From JBDIVL01 sp039794405 (GTDB taxonomy: Bacteria > Planctomycetota > Brocadiia > Brocadiales > Brocadiaceae), in NCBI GenBank assembly GCA_039794405.1, contig JBDIVL010000022.1:1-64000 (forward strand): 64,000 bases of DNA. Reading direction: 5' to 3'. This document shows positions 1 through 9,051 of this stretch, in pieces (within the stretch, counting starts at the first letter, position 1; each line of letters opens with the position of its first letter). Position numbers and translations under genes: made by a program. Below the pieces are notes generated by a model, which was given only the letters and a program-made list of their open reading frames with translations, was not told the origin of the DNA and did not search any database.

Positions 1-825
1 ATTTGGTCGGTTTACTTGCAGGATGTATGGGATATTACTGACTCCCTAAACCTTACTTTAGGGGTACGGCATGACCGATACAGTGATTTTGGTGAAGCAA
101 CCAGTCCGCGGACAGGTTTAACATGGGCATTTATGAAAAATGCATCACTAAAATTGCTTTACGGAGAGGCCTTTCGTGCGCCGAGTTTTTTTGAAATGTT
201 TATCACTAACCAGCCTGCTACTCGGGGGAATAAGGATTTGGATCCGGAAACTATCAGGACATATGAACTAGGATTAACGTATCAATTTCATAAATATGTT
301 ACGAGCAGTGTGAATTATTTTTATAACGATATAGAAGACCTTATTGTCTTACGTTCCCTGCCAACCATTCAAAATACCCAGCGCTTTGAGAATTTTGGAG
401 ATGCCCGTGTTCAGGGTATCGAGATGGAAACCAGAATAGATTTGACCAAAGGGAATTACCTTTTTATGAATTATACATTCCAGGAACCGGAAGACGATGA
501 TGGAAATGATTTGCCGTTTGTTGCAAAACATAAGGGAAATTTTGGGGTAAATGTTCAGCCCTGGAAGTATATCAATACCAACATCAGTACCTTTGTCAGT
601 GGCAGTCGCACAAGAGAAGTGGATGACAGGAGAGATGATTTGCCTGCTTATGCGCTGGTAAATCTTTCTCTGATAGGAAAGGGGTTCTTCAGAACCATGG
701 AAGTTCAGGGAACGGTATTCAATCTCCTGGATAAGGATTACAGCGATCCGGGGCCCATTTCCATACCGGATGATCTGCCTAGACCGGGAAGAACGTTCTT
801 TATAGGGTTGAGTTATCAATTTTAA
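1..825 (+). CDS. TonB-dependent outer-membrane receptor, C-terminal part
   Basis: The reading frame is open from base 1, so the N-terminal signal, plug and first strands lie outside the window; about 274 residues remain. The visible part has the alternating pattern of outer-membrane beta strands: a strand ending in GVRHDRYSDFG, the conserved YGEAFRAPSFFEMF segment, then LDPETIRTYELGL, and a C-terminal strand ending FFIGLSYQF with a terminal aromatic residue, the usual signal for BAM-dependent insertion. The family imports iron chelates, cobalamin or other scarce ligands using TonB energy. The plug is missing, so the ligand cannot be guessed. The nearest complete neighbour is a tRNA, so no operon partner is visible downstream. 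Confidence 0.93.
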   Translation: MWSVYLQDVWDITDSLNLTLGVRHDRYSDFGEATSPRTGLTWAFMKNASLKLLYGEAFRAPSFFEMFITNQPATRGNKDLDPETIRTYELGLTYQFHKYVTSSVNYFYNDIEDLIVLRSLPTIQNTQRFENFGDARVQGIEMETRIDLTKGNYLFMNYTFQEPEDDDGNDLPFVAKHKGNFGVNVQPWKYINTNISTFVSGSRTREVDDRRDDLPAYALVNLSLIGKGFFRTMEVQGTVFNLLDKDYSDPGPISIPDDLPRPGRTFFIGLSYQF

Positions 826-1280
826 TAAATATCAGAAACATTAAGGAGGCCGGAGAGAATTTAGATCTTTTACGAAATTCTCATTACCTGCAAATTTTAA
901 AAAGAAATTCAATAAACATCCTGTCAATACCCCCTTGATAAACTTATCAACTTCTGCTACATTGACGCTAGGCGAGTGATTACTCAGTTCGTATAACTAC
1001 CCAAATCCATCACAGCGCATTCCTCTCATACACAAAACACCATGCCATCTTTTCAAGAAGGTGGGAATTAGATGATAGAAAAAGTTATGCTTCTACGAGC
1101 ATCCAGTTTTCACGTGGATACCCCTATCTCTGTGAGTTCCGTTTGGACTAATTTAGAGGCGAATAAAGAATGGTTTAAATGTAGTTTTTCAAACCATGAT
1201 TTTCAACTTCCGGGATACACAGGAGACGGTTTTTGAGGATGTAAAAACGATAAGTCTTAGAAGTGTGATGAGATAGAAAA
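826..1280. other. Gene-free spacer after the TonB receptor
   Basis: No open frame here has a ribosome site or recognisable product. Short open frames overlapping the tRNA on the minus strand are chance. I see no clear terminator hairpin after the receptor stop and no member of the palindromic repeat families found elsewhere in the window. Confidence 0.6.
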
Positions 1281-1354
1281 CGAGGCCGACGGGACTCGAA
1301 CCCGCAACATCCAGATCGACAGTCTGGTACTCTAACCAGTTGAGCTACGGCCCC
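1281..1354 (-). tRNA. tRNA-Asp (anticodon GTC)
   Basis: Read on the minus strand, the acceptor arm GGGGCCG pairs with CGGCCTC, followed by discriminator G, as expected for tRNA-Asp. The anticodon stem CCAGA/TCTGG encloses the loop CTGTCGA, giving anticodon GTC. The D-arm (GCTCAACTGGTTAGAGT) and T-loop (GGTTCGAGTCC) are standard. The 3' CCA is not encoded. Confidence 0.97.
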
Positions 1355-1568
1355 AGATTTCAATAGATCAAAATTAACCACCCAGTTATGATAAGTCATC
1401 ACAAGCAGCCAAACATAACTGGCAAATACATTTCAATTTCGTTTTAAAACAACAGTGTATAATATAGGGCAGTATCTATACCCCATAGGTTATACGTAAT
1501 TTCCAAATTTTAACGAGTTTTTCATACAATTTCAAGTGTTTTATTTATTATATTTAGAGCTGAAAAAA

Positions 1569-2372
1569 TTATAAAAACCATTTTAATTTGCCACGGAAAG
1601 ATTTTGCCCGTATTTGTTCACACCTTTTTGCTATGCGAGCTAAGGTTACAAGTAAACGATTCTTAAATCCCGGAATATATATTGCCTGATTTCGCTTCAA
1701 AGCTTTTAACGATTTTGCTGCTACCTCTTCTGCCGACATCCAAAATACTTTAGGAATTCGTGAGCGATTAAAATTTATAAATTCTGATGTACTATGAAAA
1801 TTAGTTTGAGTAAAACCCGGACAAAGGGCCTGGACCCTAACACCAGTACCGGCTAGTTCCGTTTGCAACGCTTCTGAGAAGGTAACGAGATAAGCTTTTG
1901 TAGCAGAGTAAGTGACGCTTCCCGGAATCGGTTTAAAGGCTCCAATCGAGGAGACATTGATAATAGCTCCTTTACGCCGGGTAACCATTTTTGGCAAAGC
2001 AGCCCGGCAAAGGCGTACACTGGCAATGATATGGACATGTATCATATCAATTTGTTTTGATAAATTAGCCTCAATAAAAATACTTGACGTACCAAAACCT
2101 GCATTATTAATCAATATATCCAAATTTTCTATTTCAGAAACACGGTTTTCAATATATTCAATATCGGTGGGGTTTGACAAATCAGCAAATAAGGTTTCAA
2201 CGGTAATGGGGTGATGTTGTTGCAATTTATTGGCCAGACCTGCCAATTGTTCTTTTTGTTTGTCAACGAGGATAAGATTTTTCTTTTGAGCCGCTAATTG
2301 GTTCGCAAAAGCAGCACCAATTCCACTTGATGCTCCGGTTATTAAAGCTACTTCCAGCTTACTCCTGTTCAT
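1569..2372 (-). CDS. Short-chain dehydrogenase/reductase (SDR) family oxidoreductase
   Basis: A 267-residue classical SDR. The cofactor loop TGASSGIG is at residues 12-19, NNAG at 89-92, the catalytic serines in NVSSIG near 139-144, and the YSATK signature at 155-159 supplies the Tyr and Lys. An aspartate follows the second strand (LVDKQ), which slightly favours NAD(H), but a basic residue nearby leaves NADP(H) possible. The basic, hydrophobic C-terminus (RLLVTLARIAKR) resembles SDRs annotated as membrane-associated, fatty-acid or steroid-type reductases. The substrate cannot be deduced. It stands alone between a tRNA and a repeat-bearing spacer. Confidence 0.92.
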   Translation of the reverse strand: MNRSKLEVALITGASSGIGAAFANQLAAQKKNLILVDKQKEQLAGLANKLQQHHPITVETLFADLSNPTDIEYIENRVSEIENLDILINNAGFGTSSIFIEANLSKQIDMIHVHIIASVRLCRAALPKMVTRRKGAIINVSSIGAFKPIPGSVTYSATKAYLVTFSEALQTELAGTGVRVQALCPGFTQTNFHSTSEFINFNRSRIPKVFWMSAEEVAAKSLKALKRNQAIYIPGFKNRLLVTLARIAKRCEQIRAKSFRGKLKWFL

Positions 2373-2424
2373 ATCTCATTTCTTTACCTTTCAAATATGA
2401 AGTTTGAGGTTTCTCAATATGCAA

Positions 2425-2503
2425 CCTCTCAGGTTGTTAGTCTCAAGGCTCGAGGTTATTTCCTTTCTTCAAAACCATTCAATCTTCATCTCTCTACCCC
2501 TGA
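2425..2503. repeat. Dispersed repeat, copy 1 of the 29.4-kb family
   Basis: The segment contains TTTCCTTTCTTCAAA followed by TTCAATCTTCATCT and, upstream, CTCAGGTTG. All three blocks recur in the same order at 29437-29516. The copies have drifted from one another, so this is an old dispersed repeat and not a recent duplication. Confidence 0.6.
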
Positions 2504-2682
2504 ATTATAAACCAGAGCTGTTCCTCAATACTTCATAATTATTGAATGCCTAAGAGATAAATAGCTCCACATGCAAGATTTCTAATTTCACAATATATTG
2601 CAGTGTACATAGGAAAGTCAAGACATACTTGAAGATGGAGGTAATACTGTCCGGTATAAAATTCAAGGAGGGATTTATTGCT

Positions 2683-2775
2683 ATGATTGTTAAATACCTT
2701 GATATTGGCTATAAGGTATTTTGCCCTATCAAGTACAGTAGGCGCTTATACTCCAAATACAATCAGAAGTATTAG
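2683..2775 (+). CDS. Possible 30-residue peptide with strong ribosome site
   Basis: ATG at 2683 follows AAGGAGGG at 2666-2673 with about 9 bases between. The frame runs 30 residues (begins MIVKYLDIGYK, ends YNQKY) to TAG. It is lysine- and tyrosine-rich, with one cysteine and no recognisable signal or motif. The only support is the ribosome site; it lies in a repeat-bearing spacer and may be chance. Confidence 0.2.
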   Translation: MIVKYLDIGYKVFCPIKYSRRLYSKYNQKY

Positions 2776-2838
2776 GAACTTGTGTCTCTCTCATTGAGTC
2801 TCCTCTTTTATCCTTCTCAGCAAGGGGATAAAGGAGGA

Positions 2839-2915
2839 GGCGTGTAGGATGGGAAAAATTAAGTACATGAAAAAACGGTTTAAACAGTTTAAACCGTTTA
2901 AACGGCTTTGTGATG
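2839..2915. repeat. GTTTAAAC hairpin element, copy 1
   Basis: The element starts GGCGTGTAGG, then AAGTACATGAAAAA, then a run of nested GTTTAAAC palindromes ending AACGGCTTTGTGATG. The second copy at 51023-51103 has the same order of blocks. The palindromic core can form a stable stem. Confidence 0.7.
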
Positions 2916-2957
2916 AGTCCTCTTGCCCATCTTGGAATCCTATACAGTAAATTACAT

Positions 2958-4736
2958 TTACCTTATATAATCAGGTCCGGCTCTTGGAACCGTCAGGCCA
3001 AATACATATTTTTTCCCCTCATGTTCTTTCTCCGAGACAAGGATCCGATCTTTTGATAAAGTAAGCAAATATTTCACAAGGGCATCAAGTTCCTTATCAG
3101 TAAGCTTGTCAAATTTTGGCATCTTATTCCTGGCACCGTAGAATTTGGGATTGTCCGGATTTTTAATAAATTCCTTTAACCACTCTTCGGATAAATACCC
3201 CGTTAAATTTGGTGCAATCTTTTTTGCGTCCCTGTCTCCGATAGGATGGCAGATAACACAATTTCCTCTCATAACCAATTCCCTCCCCCGTTCCACCCTG
3301 TCGGCATTTCTATTATGCAAATCTGCTGACTGCGCAAGCAGGAATTCGGAAATATCTGACAACGATTCGTCGGGAACTCTCGTTGGGGGCATGCTTCCTG
3401 ACTCCTTGAAATACCTTTCATCTTTAGGATTTTTCAGTAGTTCTGATACCCATTCTCTGGATCCAAAATTGGTAAAGTGAGGACCGTTATTTCCGCCCTC
3501 TTCCTTCAACATATGACAACCAATACAGCTTTCCTTAAAAATCTTCTCTCCAAGATATACAGGATCATTGAGAAAGATAGACATCCCGCCTGTTGGTGGA
3601 ACGCCCTTGGCCGCAAGTCTCATAGCCCTTGCTGTTTGTACCTCCGAATCCTCTCTTTGGTGAATGATGTGAATATCACGACTATCTTGAACCATAGCAA
3701 TGACAGTTAGGGCAACGATTCCTGCCAGTCCGGAAAACACCGCACCAAAAAATGGCACCCTTCTCGATGGGAATCTCGATGTGCTTCTATCGATAAATGG
3801 CAGGACAAATAGGAATATTACAGCAAGTGCCGGTATAATAACGGTTCCTACGATTAAAAATTTCCCCTGACAGTACTTTAAGAGTTGAAATAAAAACAGG
3901 AAATACCATTCAGGCCTGGCAAGAAAATTCGATGCAGGATCAGCAGGCCCATAAAGTTCTGCGCCTTTATTCCAAAATACCCATCCAGCAAGAAGGGCAT
4001 ACACGATCATGGCAAATACGATATCTTTAAATACCTGATCCGGCCAGAAAGGATCAACACGACTTTTTAGTACATCTTCTTTTATCTTCCAATATGGAGT
4101 TACACCATGTTTACGAAAAAGCACTATGTGGACAAAGAGAAAAAAGAGAAGTGAAAGCGGTAGTAAAAATACATGGAGTGCATAAAAACGGGTAAGGGTA
4201 AAGTTGCCATAATCAGAACCGCCCTGGTGTAATACTTTAATATGGTCTCCGATTACAGGAATAGTCCCCATGATATTGGTTGCAACTTGTGTAGCCCAGT
4301 ACCCCTTTTGGTCCCAAGGTAAAAGATAGCCGGTTAGACCAAACCCCATCAGGAATAAAAGAAGAATTATCCCTGAGATCCAATTCAGTTCACGCGGTTT
4401 TTTATATGCACCAAAGATAAAGACCTGGAACATATGAACAAGGGCTAAAATAATCATGGCACTTGATCCATAATGGTGTATGCCGCGCACAAACCAGCCA
4501 AAGGAGGTTTTTTCCTGAAGATAATATACGCTGCCCCAGGCTGCAGTTGAAGAAGGAGAATAATAACTTGCCATTACTATCCCCGTAATTGCCTGAAGAG
4601 CAAAAAGAAATACGAGTGCGCTTCCAAAAACATATGACCATTTCGCTCCGCCGTGTACCGGCTCATCCAACGCTATCTTTAAGAGATTACTTAACCCCGT
4701 CCTATCCTCTATCCATTCACGTATTTTATTTGCCAT
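2958..4736 (-). CDS. Cytochrome b (b6/subunit IV type) fused to a diheme cytochrome c domain
   Basis: The 592-residue membrane subunit of a Rieske/cytochrome b complex oxidises quinol and passes electrons to c-type hemes. The b-heme histidines are H87/H101 and H188/H203; the 14-residue gap in the second pair is the b6f-like spacing. The quinol-site motif PEWY is at 275-278. Both cytochrome b halves are in one chain, with about eight membrane segments to residue 350. A C-terminal tail of about 220 residues carries two heme c sites, CIGCH (404-408) and CVICH (493-497), with candidate Met ligands in GSMPP and NKMPK, so it replaces a separate cytochrome c1. A ribosome site (AAGGTGG) precedes the ATG. 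It is transcribed with the Rieske gene 31 bases upstream. Confidence 0.95.
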   Translation of the reverse strand: MANKIREWIEDRTGLSNLLKIALDEPVHGGAKWSYVFGSALVFLFALQAITGIVMASYYSPSSTAAWGSVYYLQEKTSFGWFVRGIHHYGSSAMIILALVHMFQVFIFGAYKKPRELNWISGIILLLFLMGFGLTGYLLPWDQKGYWATQVATNIMGTIPVIGDHIKVLHQGGSDYGNFTLTRFYALHVFLLPLSLLFFLFVHIVLFRKHGVTPYWKIKEDVLKSRVDPFWPDQVFKDIVFAMIVYALLAGWVFWNKGAELYGPADPASNFLARPEWYFLFLFQLLKYCQGKFLIVGTVIIPALAVIFLFVLPFIDRSTSRFPSRRVPFFGAVFSGLAGIVALTVIAMVQDSRDIHIIHQREDSEVQTARAMRLAAKGVPPTGGMSIFLNDPVYLGEKIFKESCIGCHMLKEEGGNNGPHFTNFGSREWVSELLKNPKDERYFKESGSMPPTRVPDESLSDISEFLLAQSADLHNRNADRVERGRELVMRGNCVICHPIGDRDAKKIAPNLTGYLSEEWLKEFIKNPDNPKFYGARNKMPKFDKLTDKELDALVKYLLTLSKDRILVSEKEHEGKKYVFGLTVPRAGPDYIR

Positions 4737-4767
4737 TGAGAGACCACCTTGAAAAGACTTTTCCTAT

Positions 4768-5256
4768 TTATACCATCCTGTTATAATTTATTAGTATACT
4801 ATTGTTTTCAACTTTCGTTTCAAAGGAATACAAACCACGCGGGGAAGGACCTGCAAGCGTTTTGCCATCTACATCAAAGATGCCACCATGGCATGGACAG
4901 AGAAACTTACTTTCATCCTGCCCCCAGTCTATTCCGCAACCAAGGTGAGGACAGTTTGTAGAAAACACATTCAGCGAATTATCCTCATGCCTTATTACCC
5001 ATACCGATCCCATAACGAGCCCTTCAAAGACGTTCCATGCATCCATCTTTGAGGATGTAACGGTCATTTTTTTCGGCACTCCGACAGGAAAATCATCCAC
5101 CTTGCCAATGTTGATAAAGTCCTCGGTTCCATACACCGTTTCTTTTGTTAAAGGATGTACCAGTAGCCCTATCAATGGTGCTATGATGCCCGCAGCTAAA
5201 GTACCCCCCAGGGCATGCGATAGAATTTTCAGGAACTTTCTTCTGCTCTTTTCCAC
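4768..5256 (-). CDS. Rieske [2Fe-2S] iron-sulfur protein
   Basis: This 162-residue subunit takes the first electron from quinol in the bc/b6f-type complex. Cluster ligands are C102 and H104 in CPHLGC and C120 and H123 in CPCHGG; C107 and C122 form the usual disulfide. The N-terminus has twin arginines (SRRKFLK) followed by a hydrophobic anchor (about residues 15-34), as in Tat-exported Rieske proteins. The start is GTG, chosen for the strong purine-rich ribosome site (GAGGAAGGGG) just upstream. It is the first gene of a two-gene operon with the cytochrome b-c fusion. Confidence 0.96.
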   Translation of the reverse strand: MEKSRRKFLKILSHALGGTLAAGIIAPLIGLLVHPLTKETVYGTEDFINIGKVDDFPVGVPKKMTVTSSKMDAWNVFEGLVMGSVWVIRHEDNSLNVFSTNCPHLGCGIDWGQDESKFLCPCHGGIFDVDGKTLAGPSPRGLYSFETKVENNSILINYNRMV

Positions 5257-5483
5257 CTTTTATCCCCTTCCTCCCTCATATAAATATAACGCCAAATCCT
5301 TTATTTTCGGTATTCAACAGGCAACCAAAAAACAAATTTTATAAGCTTTTTCTATAAAAATAAAGTTAAAAATCAAAAAGTAATACATTTGTCTTATCTG
5401 GAAAGAGAAACACAAAAGAATATTTATCCCTTGCTCCACCATTTCTCATTTTCGACGAAGATTTCCAAAAGGAAAACCCGGCC

Positions 5484-6041
5484 CTAGCTCAATGTTAAAT
5501 CAAAAGCAACATCTACTTCGTTCTTAACCTTGAGAGTCCCGAGTAAGGCCTTGTAGGGTTTTATTCCGAAATCTTTTTGAGTAAGAGTGATTCTTCCCTT
5601 TAAATCTTTCCCCATTGTCGTTTTTGCATCAAATTCTACCGGCCGTGTAACCCCGTGCAGGGTTAACTCCCCTTTTATATGGCAAACCCCTTCATCTCTT
5701 TGAGTAATACTTTGAAAACAGAACGTAATGGAAGGATACTTGGAAACATGTAATACATCCTTAAAAGTGGCTTCTTCAATGTCTGCTTTGTCTTTCTCTT
5801 TTAGCGTATCGTACTGGCATTGTCCATCCTTCATAGCGCATATTACCTTTAACGAATTTGCCTGAATTTCTGCCTCTCCATTTACGGTATTAGCATCGAG
5901 AATATTTATATTAACGGTAAAATTGGTGACCTCAATGAGCAGGTCATGGGCTACTGCACTGAGAAACCCTTCTTTATAGGTGTAAACATATAATTTCCCG
6001 GAATTAGCAGTTAAATGATACGTACCGGTCTTTAATACCAT
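5484..6041 (-). CDS. YceI-family protein
   Basis: A 185-residue YceI-like lipocalin-fold protein. Visible family features are the opening strand GTYHLTANSGKLYVYT, AHDLLIEV, the ITFCFQSI strand, KGELTLHGVTRPVEF and the end IKPYKALLGTLKVKNEVDVAFDL. The fold binds long isoprenoid or amphiphilic ligands such as polyprenyl chains in E. coli YceI. No signal peptide is visible, so this copy is probably cytoplasmic, unlike the periplasmic enterobacterial one. It lies downstream of and divergent from the 6300 gene. Confidence 0.88.
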   Translation of the reverse strand: MVLKTGTYHLTANSGKLYVYTYKEGFLSAVAHDLLIEVTNFTVNINILDANTVNGEAEIQANSLKVICAMKDGQCQYDTLKEKDKADIEEATFKDVLHVSKYPSITFCFQSITQRDEGVCHIKGELTLHGVTRPVEFDAKTTMGKDLKGRITLTQKDFGIKPYKALLGTLKVKNEVDVAFDLTLS

Positions 6042-6299
6042 AATTTTTCCCTCCCTTAATTACCTTAATAAAGTCATAAATAATTTTTACGGTTTTCTAT
6101 CATAGACGAAATAGAGAAAATAGTACCGTGAATTTGGGTAGTATCCCAATTTTTTCCCATAATGTCAACCGCTTATAAGTTTTCTATCATTTCACTTGAC
6201 TTGTAAAAACATTACATATAAAATTTGAATTTTAACCCATCCATAAATTTTTCTATTATAAATCAGTATGAAAAAAAATTATTAAAGGGGAAATTGTAG

Positions 6300-7682
6300 A
6301 TGCTTCGATTTAACAAACGCCGCAACACATTAGAACCTGAAGAGTATATCTTTCAATTACAAGATTCACCGGAACCCAATCTCTTTAGGGATGTTTTCCC
6401 CTACGATAAAATACCAAAAGTACCGTTCAATTATCGGCTCAACCCGATGAATATGCCAGATGAGATATGGATAACCGACACGACCTTCCGGGACGGACAG
6501 CAATCGCGTCCGCCTTACACGGTTAAACAGATAGTAGACTTATTCGACTTAATACATAGGCTTGGGGGCAAAAGCGGACTTATACGCCAGTGTGAGTTTT
6601 TCCTCTATAATACAAAAGATCAGGAAGCAGTCAGGAAATGCCTGGAACGAGGCTATAAGTACCCGGAGGTAACAGGTTGGATCAGAGCGGTAAAGAGCGA
6701 TTTTAAATTAGTGAAAGAGATGGGACTCAAAGAAACAGGAATTTTATGTTCCTCATCTGATTACCATATCTATTTAAAATTGAATAAAACCAGAAAACAG
6801 GCAATGGAGATGTATCTGGATATTGTACGGGCTGCGCTGGAAGAGGGCATTGTGCCACGTTGCCATTTTGAGGATATTACAAGGGCCGATATCTACGGTT
6901 TTGTTGTCCCTTTCGCCAAAGAACTTATGCGGCTGTCCAAAGAAAGTAAAATTCCAATAAAAATCCGTGCCTGTGATACTATGGGCCTAGGTATCAGTTA
7001 CCCTGGCGCCGCTTTACCACGCAGCGTACCCGGTATTATCTATGGACTCAACCAATTTGCAGGTGTTCCACCAGAGTATCTGGAATGGCATGGCCACAAC
7101 GACTTCTATTTAGCCGTAAGTAATGCCACTTCTGCATGGCTTTATGGGTGCAGTGGAATTAATGGTACCTTATTAGGTTTAGGTGAACGTACAGGGAATA
7201 CACCCATTGAAGCACTGGTAATTGAGTATCTTGCCTTACGAGGTACCGATGACCAAATTGATACTACCGTAATTACAGAAATTGCAGATTATTATAGGAA
7301 TGAAGTTGGATACTCTATTCCTCCGACACAGCCCTTTGTAGGGTCTGAATTTAATATCACCCGTGCAGGCATTCACTCCGACGGGTTGCTGAAAAATGAA
7401 GAAATCTACAACATCTTTGATACCAAGAAACTTTTGAACAGACCTATCGGCGTTTCTGTAACCGATAAATCCGGTGCAGCCGGGATTGCACAATGGATTA
7501 ACATCTTTTTCGAATTGGAAGGGGAAAAGCAAATTCCCAAAAACCACGATGGAGTCATAAAGATAAAGGAATGGATAGACAAGCAGTATGATGAAGGGCG
7601 TGTCATTTCTATTTCTGATGAGGAAATGGTGGAACAAGTGCGTCTTCATTTACAGAATTTCATCAAATCAGATAAATTGTAA
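6300..7682 (+). CDS. DRE-TIM metallolyase, probable Re-type citrate synthase
   Basis: A 460-residue enzyme of the isopropylmalate/homocitrate synthase superfamily, which condenses acetyl-CoA with a 2-oxo acid. The signature DTTFRDGQQ begins at residue 60, the metal site HGHND is present, and the LGERTGN loop follows. It has an N-terminal extension of about 50 residues, and the C-terminus lacks the usual leucine-regulatory LeuA domain, so it is probably not ordinary LeuA. The pattern (RDGQQSRPPYTV, FEDITRAD, RSVPGIIYGL) is what I associate with the Re-citrate synthase group of anaerobes such as Clostridium and Dehalococcoides; that is recall, not a search. It starts a block with sucCD and kor genes, which supports a TCA role. 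Alternatives are homocitrate or citramalate synthase. Confidence 0.72.
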   Translation: MLRFNKRRNTLEPEEYIFQLQDSPEPNLFRDVFPYDKIPKVPFNYRLNPMNMPDEIWITDTTFRDGQQSRPPYTVKQIVDLFDLIHRLGGKSGLIRQCEFFLYNTKDQEAVRKCLERGYKYPEVTGWIRAVKSDFKLVKEMGLKETGILCSSSDYHIYLKLNKTRKQAMEMYLDIVRAALEEGIVPRCHFEDITRADIYGFVVPFAKELMRLSKESKIPIKIRACDTMGLGISYPGAALPRSVPGIIYGLNQFAGVPPEYLEWHGHNDFYLAVSNATSAWLYGCSGINGTLLGLGERTGNTPIEALVIEYLALRGTDDQIDTTVITEIADYYRNEVGYSIPPTQPFVGSEFNITRAGIHSDGLLKNEEIYNIFDTKKLLNRPIGVSVTDKSGAAGIAQWINIFFELEGEKQIPKNHDGVIKIKEWIDKQYDEGRVISISDEEMVEQVRLHLQNFIKSDKL

Positions 7683-7690
7683 AAATATCT

Positions 7691-8857
7691 TTGAAGCTCT
7701 ATGAATTTCAATCAAAAAATATCCTCAAAACACATGGCATCCCTGTTCCTCGTGGAAGAGCCATATCATCTTGTGGCGAAGCCCCGAAGATATTTCAGGA
7801 AATTGGCAGTGACCGCTGTGTTATAAAGGCACAGGTACTTGCCGGAGGCAGGGGAAAAGGCGGTGGTGTCCAATTTGCCAACACCCCTACAGAGGTAAGG
7901 GCATGGGCAGAAAACATGCTTGGTTCCCGCTTGGTAACACGACAAACTAACCAAAAAGGCACTGAAATCAAATATGTCCTCGTGGAAGAGGCCATTTCAA
8001 TTAAAAAGGAACTCTACCTCGCCATAACGATCGACCGTTCCCTTCACGCACCCGTTCTTATTGTGAGTGCTGAGGGAGGAGTAGACATAGAAGAAATAGC
8101 CAAGAAGACACCTGATAAAATTATCAAAGAACCAATTGACATATCTTTCGGAATACTTCCGTTTCAGGCACGCCGTATCATCTCTCAATTACCTATAACG
8201 GGAACATCCTCAACGAAGTTGTACAATCTCATCGTAAATTTATTTCCTGTCTTTTTGAAAAACGATTGCTCATTATTGGAGATTAACCCCCTTGCCATTA
8301 CGAAAGACGATGAGGTATGCGCACTTGATGCAAAGATTGATATTGACGATAATGCCTTATATCGCCATCCCGAATTTGAACAGTTTGCTCTGGATCATAA
8401 CATCTCTTCCGCTGAAATGCTGGCGAAAAAATACAAGCTCAGTTATATAAGCCTTGACGGAAATATCGGATGCCTGGTAAATGGTGCCGGCCTCGCCATG
8501 GCTACTATGGATATTATCAAACAATACGGTGGAGAACCCGCAAACTTTTTAGACGTAGGCGGTGATGCATCACTGGAACAGGTTGCACAGGCATTTAAAA
8601 TTATCTTATCAGATCCCCAAGTAAAAGCGGTTTTAATCAACATCTTCGGGGGAATTATGAAATGTGATGTCATTGCATCAGGTATCATTCAGGCTATGAA
8701 AGAAATAGATATCCATATCCCCTTAGTCGTGCGACTGGAGGGAACCAACGTTGACATAGCCAGGCAGATATTAAGTAATTCTTCTTTAAACATCATTTCC
8801 GCCAGCGATATGAAAAAAGCAGCAGGCATGGTTGTTAATGCCTCGAAAATTCAATAA
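7691..8857 (+). CDS. sucC: Succinyl-CoA synthetase, beta subunit
   Basis: This 388-residue ATP-grasp subunit binds the nucleotide and joins CoA ligation of succinate to ATP or GTP synthesis, with SucD as partner. It opens KLYEFQSKNILKTHGIPVPRG as in the family, has the glycine-rich ATP-grasp loop GGRGKGGGV, ALDAKIDIDDNALYRHP, and the C-terminal NIFGGIMKCDVIASGI. The length is normal. The start is TTG at 7691, eight bases after the previous stop; no ribosome site is obvious, so translation is probably coupled to the upstream gene. It is separated from sucD by 194 bases that contain a palindrome. Confidence 0.95.
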   Translation: MKLYEFQSKNILKTHGIPVPRGRAISSCGEAPKIFQEIGSDRCVIKAQVLAGGRGKGGGVQFANTPTEVRAWAENMLGSRLVTRQTNQKGTEIKYVLVEEAISIKKELYLAITIDRSLHAPVLIVSAEGGVDIEEIAKKTPDKIIKEPIDISFGILPFQARRIISQLPITGTSSTKLYNLIVNLFPVFLKNDCSLLEINPLAITKDDEVCALDAKIDIDDNALYRHPEFEQFALDHNISSAEMLAKKYKLSYISLDGNIGCLVNGAGLAMATMDIIKQYGGEPANFLDVGGDASLEQVAQAFKIILSDPQVKAVLINIFGGIMKCDVIASGIIQAMKEIDIHIPLVVRLEGTNVDIARQILSNSSLNIISASDMKKAAGMVVNASKIQ

Positions 8858-8955
8858 AATACAGTAAAGGGCAAGTTACACGAATTTGATTATAGATAAC
8901 GATTTAATTTTTTGAAAAATTTCCAACAATAGCAACGTGTTACATGCCGCGCAGC

Positions 8956-8980
8956 AGGGGCAGGTTTCAAACCTGCCCCT
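8956..8980. repeat. Perfect palindrome between sucC and sucD
   Basis: Twelve-base arms AGGGGCAGGTTT and AAACCTGCCCCT are separated by one base, giving a very stable hairpin. It is followed by a run of eight G (9002-9009) before sucD. It resembles other palindromes of the window that contain GGGGC or GGCAAGG. No T-run follows, so it is not a standard terminator; it could damp or process the sucC-sucD transcript. Confidence 0.85.
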
Positions 8981-9051
8981 ACGATAAATACCATTCGTAC
9001 AGGGGGGGGCTTTCAAAAATTGAATTGCTGTAATTATAGAAATATAAGAAA

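Larger units (their letters stand above)
2373..2957. other. Repeat-bearing spacer upstream of the SDR gene
   Basis: This 585-bp spacer holds a copy of a dispersed repeat (about 2425-2503, related to 29437-29516) and a second element with a GTTTAAAC hairpin (2839-2915, related to 51023-51103). Between them is a possible 30-residue frame with a good ribosome site, listed separately. No larger gene is supported. Confidence 0.6.

Noticed and set aside
1175..1402. 75-residue minus-strand frame over tRNA-Asp
   Set aside because: It is read through the tRNA gene itself.
6131..6156. Hairpin TTGGG/CCCAA followed by T6 as a terminator
   Set aside because: The stem has only five pairs and it lies between two divergent genes, where no transcript is expected to end.
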